This document shows positions 45,150-54,451 of a DNA stretch of 64,000 nt, piece by piece; the stretch's first letter is position 1, and the number at the start of each line of letters is the position of its first letter. Position numbers and translations under genes: made by a program. Location of the stretch: the NCBI RefSeq assembly GCF_000739065.1, contig NZ_CP009149.1, forward strand, positions 1,311,311-1,375,310. The letters are read 5' to 3'. The stretch is from Methanocaldococcus bathoardescens (lineage in GTDB: Archaea; AGJL01; Methanococci; Methanococcales; Methanocaldococcaceae). Below the pieces are notes generated by a model that did not search any database, was not told where the DNA came from, and was given only the letters and a program-made list of their open reading frames with translations.

Positions 45150-45728
45150 TTATTCTTCTTTTTCATTATCTACTTCTTTATTTTCCTGTTTTTCTTCAAC
45201 CTTTAAAAATTTACTTTTCTTCTTTTTCTCTAATTTTTCTCTATCTAATTGAAATTCTTCCCCAATTTTAATTACGTAATCGGCAATATTCTGTAAAGCT
45301 GTTGAAAATCCTGGTTCAGCTCCTATGACTATAACCTTTTTCCCCCTTTCTTTTGCCTTTCTGATTGCTGGAAGAAAGTCAGCATCTCTTGTTACATAGG
45401 CAATGGTGTCTATATTTGGATTAAACACGAGCTCAGTAGCATCAACAGCCATTTCAACATCTACATCTCCAGCAGATATTTTTGGCTCAAAACCTTGATT
45501 TATAACAGCCTCTATTAACTTATCTGATGCATATTGATTTAAATAAACTCTACCAATAACAATATCACCAAATTCACTTAAAACTTCTCTAATTTTATCC
45601 AAATCAATATTAAATTCTTTTCTAAGCATGTTTGGACCATCAATTAATAGTGCAATTTTGTGTTCTCCCTTTCTTTTTCTCGCCTTTTCGTAAATTTTAC
45701 TTGTCAAACTTTCCAACTTTTTCCACAT
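45150..45728 (-). CDS. NYN domain (PIN-like) protein, putative RNA nuclease
   Basis: The 192-residue protein has the NYN/LabA fold. [20 protein letters not shown] holds the first acidic residue, [18 protein letters not shown] the middle ones, and [26 protein letters not shown] the third. These PIN-like domains are usually metal-dependent ribonucleases; activity here is inferred. The tail is lysine/glutamate-rich and likely disordered. I chose ATG 45728 because GGTGAAATT lies upstream; the frame is open for 47 more codons with unlikely hydrophobic sequence. Confidence 0.88.
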   Translation of the reverse strand: MWKKLESLTSKIYEKARKRKGEHKIALLIDGPNMLRKEFNIDLDKIREVLSEFGDIVIGRVYLNQYASDKLIEAVINQGFEPKISAGDVDVEMAVDATELVFNPNIDTIAYVTRDADFLPAIRKAKERGKKVIVIGAEPGFSTALQNIADYVIKIGEEFQLDREKLEKKKKSKFLKVEEKQENKEVDNEKEE

Positions 45729-45867
45729 AATTTCACCAACATTGAGTAATAAAAAATAATTAACTAACACTGTTAAACGAAACGGAATATATTTATAATA
45801 TATGTGGCAAAATGATAATTTATATAATATGATTAAATAACAATAAATAACTTTATGGGGTGATTTC

Positions 45868-46164
45868 ATGTATAATTGTCCATACTGTGGAAAAGATTGT
45901 GTAAATGAAGCCGCAGTTAATATTTACTTAAATATGGTTGAAAAATTCTTTAAATATCAAAATAAAGAAAGTAAAATTACTTTTGAAAGATATCCAACAG
46001 TCGGAGAAGTTGGAGAGTGTAAAGAAACTGGTGGAAGGATATATCTCTGCCCTTACTGTAAAAAACCATTTAAAGCTTACTATGAAAAAGATAAAGTTAC
46101 TATAACATGCCCAAACTGTAATGAAACTCTCTGCATACCAGCAACAAATAGGACATTCTGCTAA
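45868..46164 (+). CDS. zinc-ribbon protein, 98 aa
   Basis: The product has three CxxC-type motifs: [10 protein letters not shown] at the N terminus, LCPYCKKPF in the middle, and [11 protein letters not shown] at the end, with a final NRTFC. It probably binds two zinc ions. I do not recognise the family, and no enzymatic domain is evident. GGGGTGATTTC precedes the ATG. It is divergent from the NYN gene and convergent with dph2. Confidence 0.8.
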   Translation: MYNCPYCGKDCVNEAAVNIYLNMVEKFFKYQNKESKITFERYPTVGEVGECKETGGRIYLCPYCKKPFKAYYEKDKVTITCPNCNETLCIPATNRTFC

Positions 46165-46171
46165 CTTAATT

Positions 46172-47143
46172 TTAAAAATCATCCTCTTTAATCTCATCAA
46201 ACTTATATTCAAAGCTATTTTTTAGGAAGAGTTTAAACTCTTCTGGAGTATAAATTGGTTTTTTGTATAGGATATAATCATCTAACACGATTCTTGGGCA
46301 TGCGACTATTATATAGCAATCAACATCATAGAATAAAATTTCTGGAGAGAGATTATCAACAACTATTGGGATATAGTTGATATTATTTTCTTCCAATAAT
46401 TTTATAATTTCATCAAAGACATTTTTCCTACACTGTCCTTTTTTTGTTGATAAAACAACTCCAACCTTTTTTGGTTTATTTAGCATTAATTTGGACACTG
46501 CCAAAATTCTCTTTTTTATAAATTTATTAATCTCTTCTTCAGATATCTTATCAAAACACTTGGAAACAGGGTTATATATGAAAACCTCTCTTTGATACTT
46601 GTAAGCAATCATTAAAGGATGAAATCTTCCAGTTCCAACAAATAATATAACATCCCCTTCTTTAACTTCCCCTCTACAACCTAAAATTATACTTGGATTG
46701 AAATCCTTTAAAAGTTTTTTATATTGGATGGTTGTTGCTATAGCAACTTTTTTTCCTTCATTTTCATGTTTTTCTATAAAGTTTTTTATGTCATTTAGAA
46801 TTTTTTCTTCTTCATCTTTATCAAATACGTGATATGCAGGAATAAAGAGAGTTTTAATCTCTGGCTCTGCGTAGCTTAGTTTTTCATGCCCGTAATGGAC
46901 AATTAAATCAACATTTAAGTTTTTAATATAGTTGTCTATTAAATCACAGGCACCAAAGCAACTACCGCCCCATAGATATATTTCAACATTTTTTCCTTTC
47001 TCTTTAAAATATTTTTTAATTTTTTCAATTTCTTTTTCAATAGGTAGTTTTAAACCTTCTGGAGCTTGAAAAACCACTTTTGGATTCTTTTTATTTAAAT
47101 TTTCGATTTCTTTTATAACTCTTTCTGTTTCTAAATCAAACAT
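46172..47143 (-). CDS. dph2: 2-(3-amino-3-carboxypropyl)histidine synthase (diphthamide step 1)
   Basis: Dph2 uses a [4Fe-4S] cluster to transfer an aminocarboxypropyl group from S-adenosylmethionine to a histidine of elongation factor 2. The 323-residue protein has the three widely spaced cluster cysteines, in YLWGGSCFGACDLID (about residue 65), SIILGCRGEV (about residue 155) and VLSTKKGQCRKNVF (about residue 255). I chose ATG 47143 because GTGATAGTC lies upstream. It is divergent from cobQ. Confidence 0.94.
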   Translation of the reverse strand: MFDLETERVIKEIENLNKKNPKVVFQAPEGLKLPIEKEIEKIKKYFKEKGKNVEIYLWGGSCFGACDLIDNYIKNLNVDLIVHYGHEKLSYAEPEIKTLFIPAYHVFDKDEEEKILNDIKNFIEKHENEGKKVAIATTIQYKKLLKDFNPSIILGCRGEVKEGDVILFVGTGRFHPLMIAYKYQREVFIYNPVSKCFDKISEEEINKFIKKRILAVSKLMLNKPKKVGVVLSTKKGQCRKNVFDEIIKLLEENNINYIPIVVDNLSPEILFYDVDCYIIVACPRIVLDDYILYKKPIYTPEEFKLFLKNSFEYKFDEIKEDDF

Positions 47144-47238
47144 GACTATCACGCAAAAGATATTTAACAAGATACTTAGAGAGTTATAATTCAATGTCAA
47201 AATGTCAATTTAATAAATATTAAACTTTTGGTGACACA

Positions 47239-48717
47239 ATGGCAGAGTTTATAATGGTTGTTGGAACATCATCAAATAGTGGAAAAACAACAATAACTGC
47301 AGGATTATGTAGAATTCTATCAAATAAGGGCTATAAAGTAGCCCCATTCAAATCTCAAAATATGAGTTTGAATTCAAGAGTTGCAAAGGAAGATGGAGAG
47401 ATTGCGATAGCTCAATACACTCAAAGTTTAGCATGTAGGGTAGAGCCGTCAGTCCATTTTAATCCAATATTATTAAAACCAAAAGGTAATTTCATTTCTC
47501 AGGTTATAGTTCATGGAAAGCCATACAAGGATATGAACTACAATGGATATAGAAAGAATAAAGATTTCTTTTTACAAAAAATTAAAGAAAGTTTGGAAAT
47601 TTTAGATAAAGAGTATGATTATGTTGTTATGGAAGGTGCTGGAAGTTGCTGTGAAATAAATTTGTTGAAGGATGATATAGCAAACTTAAGGATAGCTGAG
47701 CTTGTAAATGCTAAGGCAATTTTAGTTGCAGATATTGATAGAGGAGGAGTTTTTGCTTCAATATATGGAACTATAAAACTTCTTCCAGAAAATTGGAGAA
47801 AGCTTATTAAAGGGATTGTGATAAATAAATTTAGAGGAAATGCAGAGGTTTTAAAAGAAGGAATTGAAAAAATTGAAGAGTTAACTGGAATTCCTGTTTT
47901 AGGTATAGTGCCTTATGATGAAAATCTCGTCTTGCCAGAGGAAGATAGTCAAGTTTTGCAGAGTATGAGAAGTTTTGGAAATGTGAAAAGTGGAGTAGAG
48001 ATTAATGTTGTTAGATTTTCAAAGATATCAAATTTCACTGACTTAGACCCATTAAGATACGATGCATTTATAAAGTTTATTGATTTTGATGATGATATTA
48101 CTGGAGATATTTTAATCCTTCCGGGAACAAGAAGTTCAACAAAAGAAGCGTATCTTATGAAAGAACATAACTTTGATGAAAAAGTTTTAGAATTTTTGAA
48201 GGATGGAGGGATTGTTATCGGAATATGTGGAGGTTATCAAGTCATGGGAAAAGAGCTTATTGATAAACAAAAAAAAGAATCAGATGTTGGAGATATTGAT
48301 GGTTTGAAAATTTTTGATGCAAAAACATATTTTGGAAATGATAAAGTAGTTAAAAACTCTTATGGTTATTTAAATATGGACAATAAAACATTTAGAGTTA
48401 AGGGTTATGAGATACATGAAGGGATAACGTATTCAAATGAAAAACCACTTATAAAGGTTGAAAGAGGCTTTGGAAACTGTGGAAATGGTTTTGATGGCTC
48501 TATTAAGAAATTTGGTGATGGATTGGCTATAGGAACATACTTTCATGGAATATTTGAAAATTATGAGTTTAGAAATTATATTATTAATTTAATTAGAAGA
48601 AGGAAAGGTTTGGATGAGATTGATGGAGATTCTTATAAAGATAGCATAGAAAAAAGTTTAAATTACTTTGCTGAAGTTGTAGAGAGAAATGTTAATTTAG
48701 AGCCATTGGGTATTTAA
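47239..48717 (+). CDS. cobQ: cobyric acid synthase
   Basis: CobQ amidates four side chains of adenosyl-cobyrinic acid diamide with glutamine and ATP in cobamide synthesis, which methanogens need for methyl transfer. The product has 492 residues. [19 protein letters not shown] is the P-loop, and [15 protein letters not shown] and [14 protein letters not shown] follow. The glutaminase domain has [18 protein letters not shown] with the catalytic cysteine (about residue 335) and [11 protein letters not shown] with the histidine. GGTGACACA precedes the ATG. Confidence 0.96.
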   Translation: MAEFIMVVGTSSNSGKTTITAGLCRILSNKGYKVAPFKSQNMSLNSRVAKEDGEIAIAQYTQSLACRVEPSVHFNPILLKPKGNFISQVIVHGKPYKDMNYNGYRKNKDFFLQKIKESLEILDKEYDYVVMEGAGSCCEINLLKDDIANLRIAELVNAKAILVADIDRGGVFASIYGTIKLLPENWRKLIKGIVINKFRGNAEVLKEGIEKIEELTGIPVLGIVPYDENLVLPEEDSQVLQSMRSFGNVKSGVEINVVRFSKISNFTDLDPLRYDAFIKFIDFDDDITGDILILPGTRSSTKEAYLMKEHNFDEKVLEFLKDGGIVIGICGGYQVMGKELIDKQKKESDVGDIDGLKIFDAKTYFGNDKVVKNSYGYLNMDNKTFRVKGYEIHEGITYSNEKPLIKVERGFGNCGNGFDGSIKKFGDGLAIGTYFHGIFENYEFRNYIINLIRRRKGLDEIDGDSYKDSIEKSLNYFAEVVERNVNLEPLGI

Positions 48718-48761
48718 ATAGAATAAAACTATTTAAAATAAAAAAATAAACTGGGATACAA

Positions 48762-49775
48762 ATGGCAGAGATTAACTTAAGAGAGTTAAAGAAATATGCA
48801 AATCCATTCTTTTTAACTATAAGGAAGGACAAAATTTTAGTTAATAACAAGAGAATGGCAAGGTTATCAAGAACAAAGATGGATAAAATTGAAGAAGAGT
48901 TTGGGGTTCCAGTAGTGTATTCAAAAACTTATGAATATGTATCAACAAAGGTTGGGAGATTTATTAATAAGCATAAAATCATAGCTCCAAGGGATGTTGT
49001 TATAGTTGGGTTGAGTGGAGGAAAGGATAGTTTATTGTTGTTGCATTTATTGGAGGTTTATAGAAGGAAATATGGAATAAAATTGATGGCTGTCACTGTA
49101 GATGTGAATATTGGAGGGATTAGGCCTTGGAGTGAGGATAAAGAGGGAGTTAAGTTAATAAAGCATCACTGTGAAATGTTGGATGTCCCTCACTTAATAT
49201 TAAAAAATGATTTGGATGTTGTTGAATTATCTGAAATATTAACAAAAAATTCCAAAGGAATGGAGTTTTCTCCTTGCTTCTCATGCTCTGTAATTAAAAG
49301 GCGTTTGTTGGGAAAATTGGCTAAAGAAATTGCTGAAAAGGAAAACATCCCTCATGAAAAAGTTAAGTTAGCTTATGGACATAATTTAGATGACAATTCA
49401 GATACAATTTTAGCTAATATTTTTAAAGGAGAGAGATTAAAGTTTATGAGGCCATTAACGAGGTTTAAATACAACGAGGTTGATTATCAGAGCTTTAAAA
49501 TTCCGTTGGAGGAGTGCATAATCATTAGACCTATGCTTCCTGTGTTGGAGAGAGATATAATAAAAGCTCTCGAAGAGTGTGGAATAGAGTATTACAAAGA
49601 TAAGGATATGTGTCCATATAGTAGAGATAGAGGAGATAGTGTAAGAAGGAGATGCCACGAAATTTTGGAGAAGTTGGAGGATGAAATACCAAACATTAGG
49701 GAGATGGTAGTTAGCTCTGCTTTAAAAACAGTTGAATATTATAGCAAAAATCCTTATGATGAGGGTAGTATTTAA
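48762..49775 (+). CDS. PP-loop ATPase, TtcA/TtuA family tRNA thiolase
   Basis: The 337-residue protein has a PP-loop VIVGLSGGKDSLLLLHLL (about residue 83), the CxxC pair FSPCFSCSVIKRRLL (about residue 170) and YGHNLDDNSDTILANIF. This fits the TtcA/TtuA group that adds sulfur to a tRNA base using ATP and an iron-sulfur cluster. The N-terminal 50 residues lack the zinc finger seen in TtuA, so the exact tRNA position is uncertain. It follows cobQ by 44 bases. No strong ribosome site is visible before the ATG (GGGATACAA). Confidence 0.85.
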   Translation: MAEINLRELKKYANPFFLTIRKDKILVNNKRMARLSRTKMDKIEEEFGVPVVYSKTYEYVSTKVGRFINKHKIIAPRDVVIVGLSGGKDSLLLLHLLEVYRRKYGIKLMAVTVDVNIGGIRPWSEDKEGVKLIKHHCEMLDVPHLILKNDLDVVELSEILTKNSKGMEFSPCFSCSVIKRRLLGKLAKEIAEKENIPHEKVKLAYGHNLDDNSDTILANIFKGERLKFMRPLTRFKYNEVDYQSFKIPLEECIIIRPMLPVLERDIIKALEECGIEYYKDKDMCPYSRDRGDSVRRRCHEILEKLEDEIPNIREMVVSSALKTVEYYSKNPYDEGSI

Positions 49776-50029
49776 TTTAACTTATTTGGAGGATTTTTAA
49801 TTTAATTTCTAAGGAGTTGTATATTTGGAATTGTTTTTAGATTTTTTATAAATTAGCCAAATAAAATTTCCCCAACTAATAAATCAAATCTTTATATTAG
49901 AAAGATAAAGAAATTTTTAAATATAAGTAGGTTTATATTGTGGGATGGTTATTCATCCTTAGAAAAATAAGGCATAGAAAAGCTTAAATATAGGAAGAGT
50001 TTAAAACTATTGTAGTGGATATTGCCCCT

Positions 50030-50133
50030 ATTAAAATCAGACCTCTTGGAGGATGGAAATACTATCACTTTTACGTGCTGTGTATCTTCTATCTAAATAT
50101 CTATTAAAATCAGACCTCTTAGAGGCTGAAGAC
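50030..50133 (+). CRISPR. one-spacer CRISPR locus, Methanocaldococcus-type repeats
   Basis: Two 31-bp repeats both begin ATTAAAATCAGACCTCTT. The first (50030-50060) ends GAGGATGGAAAT, which retains the ATGGAAAT 3' end of the known M. jannaschii repeat family. The second (50103-50133) diverges at its 3' end (GAGGCTGAAGAC), as terminal repeats often do. The single spacer is 42 bases (50061-50102). The inner CCTC/GAGG palindrome is kept in both. The AT-rich region to the left (49780-50029), with a TTAAATATAGG box near 49985, would be the leader. No cas genes are in the window. Confidence 0.7.
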
Positions 50134-50192
50134 AATCTTAAATCTTTAAATTTGTTTGCTATTATCAAAAAAAGCTTAATTAAAAAAATTAT

Positions 50193-51146
50193 TTAAAAAA
50201 ATCTTGCTCCCTGCTTAGTTCCTCTTTTTTTCAATATTTCACTTACTTTGTTCATAATCTTCAATCTGCCGAGATACCATTCTGGAGATACCTTAATGTT
50301 TTCTGGAACTCTGTCCTTAGATAATCTTTGAATTAGCACATAAGGAGACAAATGCTCTAAAAAATCACAAACTAAATTTATATATTGCTTTTCATCTAAA
50401 GTTTTGTATTCTCCTTTCCAATACAACTCTTCCAATTTTGTGCCTTTAATGACAACTAATGGATAAATTTTAACTGCTTCAATTTCTAATAAAGATAAGA
50501 TTTTTGCAGTTTCCATCATCTCTATCCAAGTTTCCCCAGGTAGAGCTAAAATTACATGACCACAAACTTTTATTCCCCTTTTGTGACATTCTTTTATTGC
50601 TTTTATTATATCAGATACATTATGCCCTCTATTTAAAATATCAAGTGTTTTTTGATGCATACTTTGAATTCCTAAATCTATCCAAATGTCATAGCCATTT
50701 TCAACATACTCAGCCAATATATCAAGTTTTTCTTTTTCTAAGCAATCTGGTCGAGTTCCTATTGATAATCCAATAACATCTTCATAAGATAGGCAAAAAT
50801 CCCAAATTTCTTTTAGTTTTTCTACTGGTGCATAGGTATTAGTTCCGGGATAAAAATAGATGCAGAATTTTTTAAATCCCTTCTTTCTTTGATTTTCCAT
50901 TTGTTTTTCAATTTGCTCTTTTAATGGGATTTTTGCATTGCAGTATTTAACAGATATCGGCCTTCCCATTTTTGGACAATATATGCATCCATTATTTTTT
51001 TTGTGGGGGCAGGAAAGACCAATATCAACAGGAATTTTGAAAATTTTCTGTTTGAATTTTTTCTTTATGTAGATTCCATATTGTGCAAATAGGTGGCCTT
51101 CATTATAAATTTCATCAATTATCTTAATATCTTCATCATTAAACAT
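50193..51146 (-). CDS. radical SAM protein, TIGR01212/YhcC-like
   Basis: The 317-residue protein has the cluster motif GLSCPHKKNNGCIYCPKMGR. This is an extended CxxxxxxxxCxxC form typical of the YhcC/YtqA and Elp3-like group rather than the standard CxxxCxxC. YFYPGTNTYAPVEKLKEIWD, IGTRPDCLEKEKLDILAEY and VCGHVILALPGETWIEMMET follow in the usual order. The group is thought to act on tRNA wobble uridines in bacteria; the archaeal role is unknown. I chose ATG 51146, with GGGGGTTATT upstream. Confidence 0.85.
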   Translation of the reverse strand: MFNDEDIKIIDEIYNEGHLFAQYGIYIKKKFKQKIFKIPVDIGLSCPHKKNNGCIYCPKMGRPISVKYCNAKIPLKEQIEKQMENQRKKGFKKFCIYFYPGTNTYAPVEKLKEIWDFCLSYEDVIGLSIGTRPDCLEKEKLDILAEYVENGYDIWIDLGIQSMHQKTLDILNRGHNVSDIIKAIKECHKRGIKVCGHVILALPGETWIEMMETAKILSLLEIEAVKIYPLVVIKGTKLEELYWKGEYKTLDEKQYINLVCDFLEHLSPYVLIQRLSKDRVPENIKVSPEWYLGRLKIMNKVSEILKKRGTKQGARFF

Positions 51147-51427
51147 AATAACCCCCAAATTAAATGACTAATAAAATAACTATACTAATAATATGGTTCA
51201 TTACATTAATATAAGTTAATCTCAAATATTAGCATAAAAGGTTGATTGATTATTTAGATTTGACTATTTAATAATTATTTAATTAATTATTTAGTTCAAT
51301 AGATGAAAATAAGAATGTTAATGAATAAAAGTCATGAAAAAAATAAAAAGTCATGAATTTAAATCAAAAAATTCTATAAGTAGAAAAAAATAAACAAGAA
51401 AATGCTTAAAAAATAAATATATGAAAT

Positions 51428-51531
51428 ATAGTTTTTTGTAAATTGAAAATTAAACTTAAAAAGGCATATTTGAAGCCCAATAAGGCTTCACATCTTCCTT
51501 ATTCATTCTAAGATATTTTGCAAAAAACTAT
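51428..51531. repeat. 104-bp MITE-like inverted-repeat element
   Basis: ATAGTTTTTTGTAAA (51428-51442) and TTTGCAAAAAACTAT (51517-51531) are inverted repeats with one mismatch. Inside is a strong hairpin TGAAGCC/GGCTTCA. The related hairpin GAAGCC/GGCTTC occurs inside the element at 62029-62198. No convincing target duplication is seen. The rest of the 505-base gap 51147-51651 is AT-rich; a direct repeat AAAAGTCATGAA occurs near 51328 and 51345. Confidence 0.45.
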
Positions 51532-51651
51532 AAATGAACCTATTAAAAAACTTTTGGAAATCTAAAACATAGTTAATAAACATAGTTATCTATTTATTAA
51601 GGAAATGGCATTATACAAACATAATAATTTAAGGGATATGCGGTGATGATT

Positions 51652-53094
51652 ATGGAACTTCACATAGACGAGAAAAGGTTGTTAAAGATTTTTCAAGATA
51701 ATAATAGAGAGGAGTTTGATTTAAATGAGTTAGAAAAGTTTATGCCTAAAGAAAAGATTTTAAGAGTGGCTTTATGGTTATCTGGTAAAGGTTTAGTAGA
51801 AACAGAGGAGAAAGTAAAAAAAGTAATAAAACTCATTAATGAAGATGAGTTTCCAGAGAGAAAGATAGCTAAATATTTAAAGCAACAAAACACAAATGAG
51901 ATTGAAATTAAGAATTTAAAAGATATTTTACCAAAAGAAGAAATTAATGCCGCTTTAGGAGCTATAAAAAGAAAAGGAATAGCAAAGATTGAAAAAGGAA
52001 AAATTATTTTTGAAAATTTGGATTATAAAGATGTTGAAGAAGAGATGTTACAAAAAATTAAAGAAAATAAATATCTTGACGACTTTAATGAAGAAGAAAA
52101 AAAGATTATTGAGATTTTAAAAAAGAGAGGATATGTAGATTTTAATGAAGAGAAAGAAATAAAGATAAAATTAACTGAAAAAGGAAAAGAGTTTATAAAA
52201 AATCCAATTGAGATTGAGGAAGAAATAACTCAATTAACAAGAGATGTTATAATAAGCGGAAGATGGAAAAAGGCATATATAAGACCTTATGATGTAAAAG
52301 TTCCTACAAAGCCAGTATATCCAGCTAAAGTTCATCCATTAACAAGAATTATTAGAGAAGTTAAAGAAATTTTATTGGCTATGGGGTTTAAAGAAGTGAA
52401 AAGTCCAATTGTAGAAACAGAGTTTTGGAACTTTGATATGTTGTTTGAGCCGCAAGACCATCCTGCAAGAGAAATGCAAGACACTTTCTTCTTAAAATAT
52501 CCAAAAGTTGGGAACATCCCAGAAGATTTATTGGAAAAAGTTAAAGAAGTGCATGAGAGGTGCTGGAAATATAAATTTGATGAAAATGTTTCAAGAAGAT
52601 TGATTTTAAGAACTCACACAACTGCATCATCAATAAGATATTTAGCTTCATTATCAGAAGAAGAAAAAGAAAAACCACACAAAGTATTTTGTATAGATAG
52701 AGTATTTAGAAATGAAGCAATTGATTATAAACATTTGCCAGAGTTTTATCAGTGTGAAGGAATTATAATGGATGATAATGTTAATTTCAACAACTTAATT
52801 GGAGTTTTAAAAGAATTTTTAAATAGATTGGGCTTTGAAAAGGTTAGATTTAGACCTGCATACTTCCCATTCACTGAACCATCTTTAGAAGCTGAAGTTT
52901 ACTTAGAAGGCAAAGGATGGTTAGAAATCTTAGGGGCAGGAATATTTAGACCAGAAGTTTTAGAACCAATAGGTATTAAAAAACCTGTCTTAGCTTGGGG
53001 TATCGGGTTTAGTAGATTGGCTATGCTTAGATTTGGATTAACAGACATTAGAGATTTGCATAAGAATGATTTAGATTGGTTAAAGAGAGTATAA
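51652..53094 (+). CDS. pheS: phenylalanyl-tRNA synthetase alpha subunit
   Basis: PheS charges tRNA-Phe together with PheT. The 480-residue protein begins with winged-helix repeats (about residues 1-190), as in archaeal and eukaryotic enzymes. The class II core contains [21 protein letters not shown] (motif 1 region), [29 protein letters not shown] (motif 2) and [19 protein letters not shown] with [16 protein letters not shown] (motif 3). ATG 51652 follows GGTGATGATT. The stop overlaps the upstream flank of hcgB. Confidence 0.97.
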   Translation: MELHIDEKRLLKIFQDNNREEFDLNELEKFMPKEKILRVALWLSGKGLVETEEKVKKVIKLINEDEFPERKIAKYLKQQNTNEIEIKNLKDILPKEEINAALGAIKRKGIAKIEKGKIIFENLDYKDVEEEMLQKIKENKYLDDFNEEEKKIIEILKKRGYVDFNEEKEIKIKLTEKGKEFIKNPIEIEEEITQLTRDVIISGRWKKAYIRPYDVKVPTKPVYPAKVHPLTRIIREVKEILLAMGFKEVKSPIVETEFWNFDMLFEPQDHPAREMQDTFFLKYPKVGNIPEDLLEKVKEVHERCWKYKFDENVSRRLILRTHTTASSIRYLASLSEEEKEKPHKVFCIDRVFRNEAIDYKHLPEFYQCEGIIMDDNVNFNNLIGVLKEFLNRLGFEKVRFRPAYFPFTEPSLEAEVYLEGKGWLEILGAGIFRPEVLEPIGIKKPVLAWGIGFSRLAMLRFGLTDIRDLHKNDLDWLKRV

Positions 53095-53111
53095 TTAAAG
53101 ATGTGATTGTA

Positions 53112-53579
53112 ATGGAAGAAACTATTAAAAAAGCTTTTATTGAATCAATCAACAACGTTAGAAGAGGGGATAAAGAGGAAGAGCTAAAAAAAATTCAGGA
53201 AAAAATAATTAATGCCAAAAAAATTGTTGCTGCTACAAACAATCAAAAGAAATTTAAAGTAATAAGAGATATTATGTTAAGAGTTTGTAATGCAGAGATA
53301 AAGATGCTTGACATAGATACAAGATTTGCTGATTTAACGCGAATGCCAGCCATAACTAAGGGTTTGATAGCTGTTGATACTGAAAGAGCTGATTTATACA
53401 TTGCGAGAGGAAGATTGGGAGTTCCAGGCTCTGGTTCTATGCTTATAATATTGGATGAGAAAGGAAGAATTTTGACGGCTTCTCTATCACCTTCATCAGT
53501 TATTCATAAAGAGGATATAGGGGAGAGAATAAAGAGAGAGTTAATTGAAGCGTTGAGTAGGATTGGAATTTCTATTTAA
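53112..53579 (+). CDS. hcgB: FeGP cofactor biosynthesis guanylyltransferase HcgB
   Basis: HcgB links GMP to the pyridinol precursor of the iron-guanylylpyridinol cofactor of [Fe]-hydrogenase (Hmd). I identify it from recollection of the M. jannaschii protein: the DUF3236-type sequence starts MEETIKKAFIESINN and contains KKIVAATNNQKKFKVIRDIM, ADLTRMPAITKGLIAVDTER and GRLGVPGSGSMLIILDEKGR. The product has 155 residues. ATG 53112 follows GTGATTGTA. hcgC follows after 35 bases. pheS lies directly upstream but is unrelated in function. Confidence 0.85.
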   Translation: MEETIKKAFIESINNVRRGDKEEELKKIQEKIINAKKIVAATNNQKKFKVIRDIMLRVCNAEIKMLDIDTRFADLTRMPAITKGLIAVDTERADLYIARGRLGVPGSGSMLIILDEKGRILTASLSPSSVIHKEDIGERIKRELIEALSRIGISI

Positions 53580-53614
53580 TTTAATATTTTTTCATTTTGT
53601 GGAGGTGTAGGGTT

Positions 53615-54406
53615 ATGAAGTATGGGATAACTGAGACAGTAAAAACAATTGATACAAAAACAAAGGTTATCGATGTAATAAATGAAATAGCTAAGAAAAA
53701 ATACCATGCAATTAGGAATTTCTTAGAGGGAGAGGAATTTAAGGAGGTTGTAATATTTGGGGTTTATTTGTGGGGGAATTATGTAGCTAAAAATCTCTCA
53801 AAATATGCTGATAGAGTTTATTTAGTTGATATACACGAATTTATGAAAGGATTTGTTCCAAACAACAACAGCATAAAATTCTTAAATTTAAATGAATTTA
53901 AATTAAAGCTTATGAAAAATGAGGTAAATCCTGATTTAATTGTTGATTTGACAGGATTGGGAGGAGTTGAACCAGAATTTTTGGCTAAATTTAATCCAAA
54001 GGTTCTTATTGTTGAAGACCCTAAGGGGGTTTTTGATGTTGATATTTATGATGCAGATAACACTTACAAAAGAACAGCCCCATTCATTGAAAAGGCAAAA
54101 GTAGGGGTTTTAAAGACCTATAGAAAGGCGAGAGTTTCAAAAACATCTGGGACTATGACTTTAACAATTGATACAATAGTTGATGCTTCAAGAGAAATAA
54201 CATCATTAGACGGGGTTTTATATGCTATCCCAAATCTAAGGTATTATGAAGGAATTTTATTCCACGAAAATGATATTCACAAATTTTTATCAGAGATTTC
54301 ACAGCCAGCAATTACTATAAGCACATTAAATGATGTATTAGATGAAGCTGAAGAGATACTTTCAAATAATATTAATTTAATCTACTCTTTTGTTGAAGAG
54401 CTTTAA
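53615..54406 (+). CDS. hcgC: FeGP cofactor biosynthesis methyltransferase HcgC
   Basis: HcgC methylates C3 of the pyridinol ring of the FeGP cofactor with S-adenosylmethionine. The 263-residue protein has a Rossmann-like central part (VVIFGVYLWGNYVAKNLSKY, RVYLVDIHEFMKG), then PDLIVDLTGLGGVEPEF and RKARVSKTSGTMTLTID. No classical methyltransferase motif is visible, which is known for this family. The assignment rests on resemblance to the M. jannaschii protein and on adjacency to hcgB. GGAGGTGTAGGGTT precedes the ATG. Confidence 0.85.
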   Translation: MKYGITETVKTIDTKTKVIDVINEIAKKKYHAIRNFLEGEEFKEVVIFGVYLWGNYVAKNLSKYADRVYLVDIHEFMKGFVPNNNSIKFLNLNEFKLKLMKNEVNPDLIVDLTGLGGVEPEFLAKFNPKVLIVEDPKGVFDVDIYDADNTYKRTAPFIEKAKVGVLKTYRKARVSKTSGTMTLTIDTIVDASREITSLDGVLYAIPNLRYYEGILFHENDIHKFLSEISQPAITISTLNDVLDEAEEILSNNINLIYSFVEEL

Positions 54407-54451
54407 TTTCTATTTTAATTTTGATTATTAAAAACTTTTTTGAGGGATACT

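Noticed and set aside
45729-45869. N-terminal extension of the NYN protein by 47 residues
   Set aside because: The extra residues are an odd hydrophobic mix, overlap the divergent promoter region, and a good GGTGA site precedes the internal ATG at 45728.
49941-49957. GGATG/CATCC hairpin in the CRISPR leader region
   Set aside because: Only five pairs, and no other copy noticed. Too weak to call.
50193-51146. Cas-type or defence role for the radical SAM gene beside the CRISPR locus
   Set aside because: Motifs match the TIGR01212/YhcC group, not viperin or any Cas protein. Proximity to the short array is probably coincidence.
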